From assembly GCF_009389715.1 (NCBI RefSeq), contig NC_052406.1, positions 1,612,001 to 1,676,000 on the forward strand: DNA of 64,000 nucleotides. Direction: 5' to 3'. The notes beneath the pieces are model-generated. The model searched no databases and was not told the origin of the DNA. It saw only the letters and a list, made by a program, of their open reading frames with translations. A program made the position numbers and the translations under genes. Source of the DNA: Phoenix dactylifera. Lineage: Eukaryota > Streptophyta > Magnoliopsida > Arecales > Arecaceae. Of the stretch, positions 1 to 10,800 are shown piece after piece (positions within the stretch are counted from its first letter, which is position 1; every line of letters starts with the position of its first letter).

Positions 1-152
1 ACTAGCGATGAAATCTACAATCGTTTCTCCTCAGATCAATCCAGAGATCAGGATTTCATAGATCTAATTGGATTTTGCTCTCACTTGGATCTATTTAATT
101 GGTTTTCTGGATCAAAAATCTCTTCTTGCTAGCTCCCCTGTTTCTAGAGGAG

Positions 153-1634
153 ATGGAGAGAGATCGGAAGCTAAAGCATTGCTGCAAGATTTGTGGGAAG
201 AGCTTCCCCTATGGGAGATCTTTGGGAGGCCACATGAGGTCCCACTTAGCATTGAACTCCTCCACCGAGGTCGAGGCGAGGCTGCAGAGCAGCAGGAGCT
301 CCATTTGGGTCGAAGCTGGCTATGACCTGAGGGAGAACCCCAAGAAGACTTGGAGGCTATGGGACTCTGGCAGCCAGGGCTCCCCGAGGCATGACAAGCT
401 CTGCAGGAAGTGTGGGAAAGGTTTCCTCTCTTGGAAGTATCTCTTTGGGCATATGAGGTGCCATCCAGATAAGTCTCACCACAATTTGGAGGAGGGAAAG
501 CAAGAGCAAGAACTGGAGGAGCAGCAGAGGTCATGGAGTGGTGCAGGAGGCCAATCCGTCAATGAGGTGATGATTCCGAGAAGGAGAAGAAGATCGAGAC
601 GGGTGGCTTCGATCTCAGCCTCATCGACTCCTGTGTTGGAGCTTGAGAAGGAGCAGGAGGATGTTGCACGAAGCCTCATGATGCTGTCGAGGGACACTAG
701 TTTTTGGAGTGGCATTAGCTCAGCTGCCGAGTCCGATAAGAATTCAGTGGTATTGGAGAATTTGAGCTCTGAGAGAGATGAGATTGGGAAGGGAAAGAAG
801 AGATCTGAATTCATTTCTTCAAGAAATGGGAATAGGAGAGATGGGCTAAAGAAGGTGGAATCTGATGTTTCTTATGATGATGGCTTTGTTAAGGATGAAA
901 AGTTCAAGAAGCCAAAGGCCTATGCTTCGGATATCGATGAATTCGAGTACTCCAATGAGGCATCAAGAAAAGGCTCTCTCAAGAAGAAGGATCTGAATTA
1001 TTGTCTTGCTAAATTGGAGAAGAAGACTGGATTTGATCAGTTGCACTCTGGAGTTGGGAAGTATAGCAAATCAGGATCAAGGTCCGAGTTTGATGTTTCC
1101 AAAGATGATTTCAGTAAGGTTTCTATGAAAAGAGGCCGATATGAATGTACTGCATGCAACAAGTTCTTTCCTTCTTACCAAGCTCTTGGAGGTCACCGAG
1201 CTAGCCACAAGAGGATGAAGGTCTTGTTTGCATCAAGGATTGAAGCCAGCAATAACAGCTTGGAGATAGATGCTTCTATTAAGCCAGCACGGTTGGAAGA
1301 ATTGGTCGAAAAGAAGGTTGGCCTCGATACTAGCTCTGAAGCATCAAAAAAGGTCAAGAGTCATGAATGCCCAATCTGTCGCAAAGTTTTCTCATCAAGC
1401 CAATCTTTGAGGGGTCACAGGAAGTCCCACTTGGTTGCCAGCTCCGATGGTGGAGGCCTCACTCATCAGACTATTGTAATTCAGCAGCAACCCCTGGGGA
1501 TGCCGTTTGATCTCAACCTCCCAACTCCCACCAATGAAGGTTCTAGTAATACCAATGGGAATCTCAAGTTCAGGTCTTGGTGGGTTGGAAGAAACCACGA
1601 GCACGGGTCGCTTTCTGGCCTGATCTCCAATTGA
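153..1634 (+). CDS. ZAT-type C2H2 zinc-finger transcriptional repressor
   Basis: Intron-less gene for a 493-residue nuclear protein. The ATG at 153 is preferred to an in-frame ATG at 99, because the latter adds an 18-residue hydrophobic stretch untypical of the family, whereas MERDRK runs straight into the first finger. Four C2H2 fingers are visible: residues 11-31 (RSLGGH), 84-104 (a degenerate WKYLFGH helix), 332-352 (canonical plant QALGGH) and 406-426 (QSLRGH). Acidic and Lys-rich linkers separate the N-terminal and C-terminal pairs. A DLNL-type EAR repression motif lies at 452-459 (FDLNLPTP). ZAT proteins of this layout (ZAT4/ZAT9-like) bind DNA through QALGGH fingers and recruit TOPLESS-type corepressors through EAR, often in stress responses; this is family knowledge. 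The specific orthologue is not determined. Bases 1-152 are presumed 5'UTR. Confidence 0.93.
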   Translation: MERDRKLKHCCKICGKSFPYGRSLGGHMRSHLALNSSTEVEARLQSSRSSIWVEAGYDLRENPKKTWRLWDSGSQGSPRHDKLCRKCGKGFLSWKYLFGHMRCHPDKSHHNLEEGKQEQELEEQQRSWSGAGGQSVNEVMIPRRRRRSRRVASISASSTPVLELEKEQEDVARSLMMLSRDTSFWSGISSAAESDKNSVVLENLSSERDEIGKGKKRSEFISSRNGNRRDGLKKVESDVSYDDGFVKDEKFKKPKAYASDIDEFEYSNEASRKGSLKKKDLNYCLAKLEKKTGFDQLHSGVGKYSKSGSRSEFDVSKDDFSKVSMKRGRYECTACNKFFPSYQALGGHRASHKRMKVLFASRIEASNNSLEIDASIKPARLEELVEKKVGLDTSSEASKKVKSHECPICRKVFSSSQSLRGHRKSHLVASSDGGGLTHQTIVIQQQPLGMPFDLNLPTPTNEGSSNTNGNLKFRSWWVGRNHEHGSLSGLISN

Positions 1635-4600
1635 TGAAGAAGATGCAGGGAGTTTATACTGTATACATTCATCAGATAATTGTTGCAGTTATATTCAATT
1701 CATTCTCTTGGATATGCTTGCAAGGCCATGGCTGCATTTATCCTTTACAGCTCCAAATGTTGAAGTGGTAAGTTCCTTTTTCCCTTCCTGATTGAAGAAT
1801 CCAAATCTCTGAGAATTTTCAATAATTTTTGTTTCATTTTCTATAGACTCAGAATAAATCGTTGTTGAGTTACTAATGATTGATGAGCCAACTGAAGTGC
1901 TGAAAGAGCAGGCTGCTTTTTTTTTTTTTTTGCGGCAATTGAGATTACTTCGATGTTATAACACATTCCTTTTCTTTTTTCCTTCAGTATGCTGATAGTC
2001 CTCAAAGTCTCATTGGTATCATTTTGGGCAATCATGGTTCATAACTAATGGCCTAATGGAAGTGTTAGACGAGCTGAATGCCACTTGAGATCTTCTGTTC
2101 TTGTCTTCTGTTTCTCACATCCTCATCGGACTTTCTTTCCTTTTCCACTTCTTCTTTTTTTAAAAAACTTTTGATTTGAAATGTTTTGAAGAAGTCAGCA
2201 AGCAATACACCTTTATTTTCTGTTAACTTTTGAGCTGTTATGATGATTTTCTTAACTAACCCCCTTTCTGAATTCAGTAACTCCAGTGACTTGGAGCAAC
2301 CTGAAGTCTTATGAAGAAAAAAATTTAGGATCTTCTCTTAGGATATTGCTTTGCCTCTTCTGGATCAAATGTAAATAATGTTTAAGACTGACCTGAGAAG
2401 TCAGTGCTTAAAAGCAGTTGGTAACTTGGGCAATACTTTATAGTCTTTGTGATCTCATTTACTAATATTCTTTTTTTTTGGATAAGTTTTCACCTTCATT
2501 TGTGACCACTCTTGGGTTTCATGAAGCAAAAGAGAAAAAAGAGGAGGAGCATGCCAAGAAACACCTTAAGTACATTTACGGTTACTTGATATTATATTTG
2601 TTGGTCTTAAATTAAACATTTTTATTTAGTGGCTGGACTAATAACACTAGGGTATTTTAGCTCTTTGCTTGCTTGGATTTGTGTGACATTGAGGCTTAAA
2701 TAATAAATTCCAGGGTGTAGGTGAAACTGTGGGAAGATATAGAAGCATGCCAACCAACTGCCTTCAACTAATAAACCATGAACTGACCTGGGTTCATGGA
2801 TGCTGCAAGCTAGGTTAGAAATGATTGGTTGTTCATCTGTCTACCATAACATATGACAACCTATCTCATTCACCCATGTTGGTGTCCTTTCTTGCTTTAG
2901 ACAAATAGGATGGTACTTATTATCTATGTTGTGAAAGGTTATTCTCATGCTCTCTCTTCCCTCTCTAGAGTCTGGAGTCCAGACAGCCCATCATCCTTGT
3001 GTTGCTCATGCCTTTTTCTTGCCTACTTTTCTTAGAACTTGTTGGATTCTTTATGAGGAGACCTCTCTCTCACTCCTGTTTTCCTCTCTCATACGAAAAC
3101 ATGCGCATATGATATCTACACATCAAAGTTTAATTTATAAGATTCTACCAAAAAAATAGCAGTAGTAGTTCTTTTTCACAAACAGTCTGATCCATCTGGT
3201 TGTCTAACAGAGATTACTCTAGAACCATGTAAGATAAACCAACAAAGATCGAAATTTAGGGACCATGTTGAACAATATTACACACTGCACATAGCTTGGT
3301 TAGTCAATGTATATATTATAGGCAGTTTAAGAAGGTCTTTTACTAGTTTGAAGCAAACAAATGTTTTTCCATCAAAAAAATAAAGAAAACAAATGTTTAG
3401 TTTTCGGTTATATATTATGATTAAGGCAATACATCAGTTAGAGAGCTTATATTCTTCTTACTAATTAATGAGAATACCAAATATGATATACAAGGACAAT
3501 TCCTGTACTACTCTACACTTTTGAGTGCAGTGGATGTCTTTATTAATCAGGCCAATAGCTTCCCAACTTGATTTGCTTCTCTCAACCTACAGAAACCTCC
3601 ACAGTCTAGTGTTTAACTATACTTGGATAAGTTCAGACAACAGATATTGTTTGGTAATGCATGGTATAGCTCATTCCGCACTTCTCTATCATCGCTTTCT
3701 TTGATTCTTTCATGTGGATTCGATGTCGCATTAGAGGAATATTTTCTATGACTGAATGCTCATGTAAAGCATGCGAGCCATTCCTGACATGACCAATGAA
3801 AAGAAAATGCTAAGTCAGTCGTTTCAATTCGAAAGCATATCAACAGCGAATGCTTTATAATCCAAAAAGTGGATTTACCTCCACTTGTGAGAAGCACTAA
3901 ATTTGTGGATAGATTATAGGAAATTTTGAACATAGCATTGGTAAAGCAGCATGTAACTTGGTTCTGTGCTGATATGTGATTAAAGGCCTGCATCTAATAC
4001 TGAGTAACCATAATATAGCTAAAGCTTACTTGTATTTAGATCTCGAAAAACAAACCCAGGTTATATGTTCTGTATTACTAGAGATATAAAAATTTATCAT
4101 CCAAGAAAGACCTTGGTTTAGGCCTTTTCTAAGCTTAAGTAGATAACCATCTCTAAATTAGGTAACCATCTCTGAGTTAGGCCTTTTCTCCAACATTCGA
4201 GCTAGAACTATTCGTTGCTAGAGGTGCAGCATGTGATTTTATCTGAGGAAGCTTGCTCAATGATGCAGCCAAATTAATTTTTTTGGTCAATTATGGCCAA
4301 ATTATTTTTTTGATCAGTTGTCCTTAGCCCAAGCATTGCATTGATGAGAGAAAGTTGGGCTTACATGTGATAAAATGCAACCCGGCGCAGCACTGACATT
4401 GCTTGGTGTGCCTCAGAATCATGGTAGCAGACAATAGTTTTACTCAGATATCATCACAAAGAGAACAAAAGAGCTGCTAAATGCAAGAAAAACTTAAAAT
4501 ACAAAAGTGGATATATCATCTTTGGAGACTTTTTTACATAGGGATCATCGATATCAATATGATATAAGGTTGATATCATCAATGATCAATTAAATTTATT

Positions 4601-7600
4601 GCATCAATGCCTATAGTTGGCCAACTCTGATTTCAGGTTTAGAATTTTTGATCACAAGCTAGGCCCCACAGCCCAACTTTGCTTTCGCCTGAGGTCATTG
4701 AGTTTGAGAAAGAAGGGTATAAGTGGTTGCATGGGCAAGGAATCTCAGGATGCTTTACCTTCCGGTTGATGTATTAGTGCCCAGAGATTGGTCCACTTGG
4801 TTCTTGTTGGCTTGGGGTGAGATAATTGCGAAAAGCATGAGTCTTCGGGTCCACGAAAAACAGTGGAAAAAAAAAAAGAAAAAACAAGAAAGAAGAGAAA
4901 AATGCGCTACTTTGTCGGATGATCAGTTGGTTGATTTTATCTAGATTTGGCTGAAATTTCAGTATCTAAATTTTTATTGATTATTTCAAGTATCAACACT
5001 TGGTAAAATCCACTCTCTATTTTATTATTTATTATTGAAATCCGTTTTAATATTCTTATTATGGAAGCCAATATTAAATCTTGTTGATATTTGTGCAGCT
5101 TCTAGTTGAACTAGAGAGGATCTATTGTAATTCCATTATTCTAAATAGTAAAAGTTTTTGGCTAGATAAGGTCCCGCAGTTTTTACCTTCACATCGAAGG
5201 ATTTTCAACGTTAAAAAAATTATGTTGCCTCTTGTGTATGGATTGCTTGATTATTTTGCTTGTTAATTGCTTCAGTGGATTCTAGAGATTATTATTGTTT
5301 GGTGAGTGATATCCTATTTAATTACATAAGAGGGAAAAAATTTTTATGGCGCCATTATTTCTTGATTGCATTTTTTTCAATAGTTCCGTCAAAGTATATA
5401 TCCAAAACTTGGATCGGGGAAATACATGATCAGGCCCATTTTCTTGTTGGTGGCTTCATGATGTTCGAAGATTTTGCGTTGCAGAGTGTACCACTGTGGT
5501 AGAAGAATTGTTCATAAGGAGAGCATAAAAATCACCAAGTAACTCGAAACTGCACAACTTTGTTCCTTTGAAATTAAAACCAGTGTAATTTGTTAGTGGG
5601 CATGAACTCGTGCAACGCATGTTAATTTATTTGAGGAGGAGAGGAAGCTCCACCAGCTTCATCAAGAAAATGAGGAAAGTGAGGCATAGGGTGTGGAATT
5701 GAGAACAACATTAAGCTGAAAGAAAGGAAAGAGAAAGAGGAGTGACCAAGCCTATTGGCTTGTGTTTTGATGGTTTAGGACTCTTAGGCTCAAAAGTATG
5801 AATTATTTTTGCCTTGTAATCTTGGACTCATCATATTTTGACCTTGAGAACCTTCCTTTTTTTTTTTTTTAAATGTTAGTAAACTATAATTCATTAAACC
5901 ATTTTAGAGTAGATATATTTATGAGAATCAGAAAATAAAATGTCTAACAATTAAGAAGAAAAATCAATCCCATAGACCCCGAGGTCTTTTGACTTCGAGC
6001 TTTCAAATAAGTCCAAAAAACTGGAATATGGAAACCTCGTTACCATTAATTACGTCATTGCTAATTGACATTAGCATCATGTCCAAAGTGGTGTTAAACA
6101 ATCCAAAAGCTAAACACAACTGCACAATGGGGCTGTGGATCTTGCAAATCATGTTGGCATCTCTATATTTGCAACAAGATGCAAGTTGAGATGGATAGAT
6201 TTCACAAGGCCTGTTGCCCGTTGAATGCCTCCCTCTCTCCACCTTCCTTTCTTACTTAAAGTTGAATTCCTCATTGGATGGCTGTTTTTAGCTCCCCTAA
6301 ACCCCAAGGCAGATGAATGAAAAAAAAAAAAAAAACTTGACCTTTTAGTCGCAAGCTGGTTTTGGCCAAGGAAAGCCTACAACTAGATTGGTTTAGTTAG
6401 GCTAGGTTTCTACAATAATCAATGTACACTCAATTGGCCCTAGCACACAAATGACTTGTTGATTCCTACTCTCATACATAAGGAGCCAACATGGTTTTTG
6501 GCGAGCAATTAGACCAGCATGATCTAACATGAACCCCATCCAATATAATTTGCTTAACCTGCGTAATCTAACATGTTTACTAGACGCGTGATTAAAAGTC
6601 ATCCAAACAAAGCAATCAAAATTTTAGCTCTCATACTTAATTTAATGATGCCTTTTGTTGTGATTAGATGTTAAGAGGAAGAGGCCAGTCATTGATATTT
6701 TTCATCTTCGATGTAATCTAGATACTTCTATCACTTTTTCTTTGTAACACCAAAATCAAATCAATGTGTTGGAAACCCATGGGATTTTATCCAATGAACT
6801 TTCAGTTGACACGTTCATGACCAAAACTAAATTTGGTTTGGTCAAATTACAAGCATGACCAAGAAGCATTATTCTCTAAAAACTTAAACTACAAGGTAAA
6901 AAAAATTGCACAACGTTCCTACTACAAGGTTTAAAATAGAGCAACATTCCTTTTAAAAAATAGATAACCTTTCGCTACCAACCATTAATAGCTCAAATAT
7001 TGGTACCTCCAAGCTTGTTCTTGGAGGAGGTCTACGAATGAGATCCCTGGTGCTTACATGCTCTAATCACTTGTCCATTTATTATTCAATCAAAGATTGG
7101 TGCAAGATATAGATAGTATTAAGTAGGATGACAGTTACCATTCTGCCTAACTCTTGCTGCTACATGGAACTAATGACTTAGATAATCTTTAGCATCTATA
7201 GTAGTTTTTTTTTTTTTTCATTACAAAAAGAAATTTTACCCATTATAACAGTCTTTATTTGGATTCAGAATAATTCCAATCCAAATAAATTTTGAAGTAT
7301 AAAGATTTTTATACCCATCATTATAAATAGTACAATTTTAAATGAGGCAGTTTTTGCTTCTTGATATATGGCGGATAGCAGAGGACTGTGGTTTCTTTAA
7401 GACCATGCATATGTATCGAGGTCAACACAGCTGTTGACCGGATGATCTTCTACGCGGTACATCACTCGGAAATTTTTTTTATAGAATTAGGCGGATTTTT
7501 TTTTTTTTAAGTGGTGTACCAAAAAATAAAATAAAATAAAATTAAAAAAATAAAATATCGAAACCTTACTATGTGGGTCCACGATTGTCGCGCTAGCCTC

Positions 7601-7700
7601 CTTCCAGGGTCTAGTATTTTCGGTATCTGCACTGCCATGAACAGAGTCCTCAGTCCAAAGCGGTTAAAAATAACTTAGGGAGGAGAATGGTAGAAAACGA
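1635..7700. other. Intergenic region, AT-rich
   Basis: About 6 kb between the ZAT gene and the U1-finger gene. The first few hundred bases are the presumed 3'UTR of the ZAT gene; a GTAAGT at 1769 could be a 3'UTR donor. Apart from the LTR-like remnant near 5.1 kb, scattered A/T homopolymers (for example 1918-1931, 5858-5870, 6319-6335) and short chance reading frames, I recognise nothing. Confidence 0.6.
5095..5262 (+). mobile_element. Copia-like LTR remnant
   Basis: The stretch has the wording of the 3' part of many plant Copia LTRs: a 'tctattgtaattccattattct' style U3/R segment, then a pyrimidine-rich 'cacatcgaagga' block followed by 'ttttcaacgtt' and a T/G-rich end. No partner LTR or internal domain was found, so it is a solo or truncated LTR. 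Boundaries are approximate and the call rests on remembered LTR style only. Confidence 0.4.
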
Positions 7701-7801
7701 AGACAACCAAGGAGAGCGCATTCCGAAGGATATTGCTTCCCTCCCTCCTATCTCTCTTCCCCACTCATCCCCCATCTCTCTCTGTGTGTGAATGCGCTCT
7801 G

Positions 7802-10800
7802 ATGGATTACGGCAGTAGGTGGGAGGAACCGCAGGCGGCGCCGCCGCCGCACCACCACCTCTACTACGCGCCGCCGCACGTCCACCCTGACATGATCCAC
7901 CACCACCAGCAACCCCAGCCCCTTCCCCACTCCTCCTCCTCCGCTGCTGCCGCCGCAGCCTATTACTACCCCAACCCTAACCCTAACCCTAACCGTTGCC
8001 CCACCCCCACCCACGACGCTCACCTCCCGTCCGTCGTTGGAACCGGAGCCCTCCGGCCCCCGGCGGCGGACATCTACCCCCCTAACCCCTACGCCCCTCA
8101 CGGGGGCTACCATGGACTCCATGCCGTGCCTTACTCTTACCCTGGGGCCGTTCCGCCAGCGGCGACGGCGGGGGTTGGTGCCCCGTCGCCGTATTACTAC
8201 GGTGGTGGAGGCGAGAATCCGCATAGCCTTGCGGCGAAGGCGGCCATTCGGCAGTATGGGTTCGATCCCCAGAGCTATGGACCGGTCAGTATCTCTCTTC
8301 CTCTCTCCCTCTCCCCCCTCTCTCTCTACACTGCCTATTTCTGAAGAATATTGAACTCTTTATTGGGTCATGTTTTAGGGTTAGTTTTTGTTTCAGAAAT
8401 CGTGATAACAATTATATTGGCATGTAGTAGGATTGGTTGCAAATTGCTTTATGCGTCATGTCATTTGAATCATTTTTAGATTATGATGGGAGTAAGAACA
8501 GGGACTATTGCTTTAGTTGGGATCAAATATAAGATTGTGGATGAGAGAGGTGTATGATGCTTTCAGAAGGATAGATGGTAAAGTGATTGATGCTGCCCTC
8601 TGGCTGTCAGAAGTTGGATGTCTAGGATTTCAACCAGAATGGCTGTCGTAATTTGCCATAGTTTTGGAAGATCCATTATTTGACATAATTAGTATCCGAC
8701 ATAATCTTAAATAGAACAAAAACAAAGATACATGACATTTGTCTTGCTTGGGTTCTCTTACCATTTCTTATGAATTATAGAAAATGATTGTAAGTTATGA
8801 GTTATAGAGTTGAGAAAGTATTGACATATCTTGATTTAGTTTTGTCATTTACCATTCATGATATTCAACATTATTTTAACTAAGGTATTAAATTCTGTGG
8901 GACATAGGTGATCCCATTCCTTCATGGAACGGGACGCCTCACCATCCCACCCCATCCTGGTAGCAATGTTGATCATATGTCCCAATAGATATCCTCCGTA
9001 TTTCTTGCATTCTTCTTTTCTTTCTTTCTTTTTCTTTTTTCTTTCCTTCTACCTTCCTTCCATTCTTTTCTTTTTATTTATTTTTCTTATTTCTTTTTAT
9101 TTTTTTCTTTTTTTTTCTTTTCCTTTTCTTTCTTCCTTCTTTCCTTCCTTTCTTTATTTTTCTTCTCCCTTCCTTTTCTTCTTTACTTTTTCTACTTCTT
9201 ATTTCCTTTCACTTTTTCTTTTTCTTAATCTCTCCTTCCTTTCTTTCTTTCATATTTCTTTTTCTTTCCCCGCATAGATGAGTTTCAATCTCGGTCCTGT
9301 TTTGTCATAGGAGCGGGATGGGATGGTCGGAACGCCCCTGTCCTTCCGGGACTTAAAATCTTGATCTTTAACTATCATTTTATTGAACTTATGAGCCATA
9401 CTATAAAACTTTAGGAGAGGGTGACTGAGTATAGGTGGAGCTATGATACAAAAGTATTAGGGAACTAATTTGATTTTATATCAAGAAGGTCAACAATGGA
9501 AGTTCTTTTTCTCGTTCAAAGGTTAATGGTGAAGCATAGAAAAAAGAGACAAGATTATCATGTAGCTTTTATTAATTTAGAGAACATAAGATAGAGTTTT
9601 TAGAAAAGTTTTATGATAGGTATTAGAAAAGAAAGGGGATTACGTTAGCTATACTAATACAATTAAGGACATGTGCAATGGAGCGGAAATAGTATGAGAG
9701 CTACTGATGGTACTATTAGTAAATTTTCAACTAAGGATCCGCTCTAGATCCTTACTTTTTTGTGCTAGTTGTGGATGAGTTTGCTAGGCATATATAGTAC
9801 GATATTTATTGCTGTATGTTATTTATGGATAATATAGTATTAAAGGATGAAGGGGCATATTAGAATCTAAGGGTTTCAAGTTGGAATTATAGAGGAATTA
9901 TGCAAGAGTATTGTTGGGGAGAAGAGGGGGCTCCGGACTTAGTTCCACATCGGTTGAGTAGGGGAAAGGATTGTGCCTTATAAGGAGGGGCACACCCCAT
10001 TCCCTAGAGAGGCGTTTTTTAAAGGACAAAGCTGTGAGAAAAATATTGCCTTCAAAGGCGGCGCACATGCGTCCTTCCCCAAAGCGGACAATACCTTCCG
10101 CCGGGACGCAACCACTTTTTCTGCTCTAATAGATGGTGCGGTGAGCGTGGACCCCCTCATAACCCCGTAAAACCTTCGGGTTAGTATGAATCCTTCCCAC
10201 TAGGGGGGCTAGTGTTGGAGAGAAGGGGGGCCCCAGACTTAGTCCCACATCGGTTGAGTAGTGGAAAGGATTATGCCTTATGAGGAGGGGCACGCCCCCT
10301 TTCCGAGAGAGACGCCTTTTAAAGGGCAAAGCAGTGAGAAAAATATTGCCTTCAAAGGCGGTGCACATGCGTCCTTCCCCAAAGCGGACAATACCTTCCG
10401 CTGGGATGCAACTCCTTTTTCTGCTCTAACAAGTATATTAAAATCTAAGGATTTTAGGTTAAGTAGGACCAAGATGGAATATATGAAATGTAATTTTGAT
10501 AAAATTAGAAATAGGAATGAAGTTGGAGTAAAAATTGAGGATCATGAAGTTTTTAAGAGAGATCATTTTTGATATTTAGGATTGATTATTCATAAGAAAG
10601 GGGAGATAGATGAGTATGTTATTCATAGGACTAAAATAGGCTGGATGAAAGGGAGAAATGCAATTGAGATATTATGTGAACGTATGTTATTTTCCAAATT
10701 AAAGAAAAAATTTATAAGACAATGGTTTCCTCTTGCTCTTACTTCGAGCATCTATAGGGAGACGGGCACGCCAGAAAAGCTTGTTGGCAGGCAAAGGATA

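Noticed and set aside
7748..8224. 158-residue minus-strand frame opposite exon 1 of the U1-finger gene
   Set aside because: Arg/Val/Gly shadow frame of a GC-rich coding exon.
8924..9277. 117-residue Phe/Ser/Leu-rich open frame (also at 11579-11932)
   Set aside because: Produced entirely by a T/C-only low-complexity tract; no start context, no family, and it lies within a repeat.
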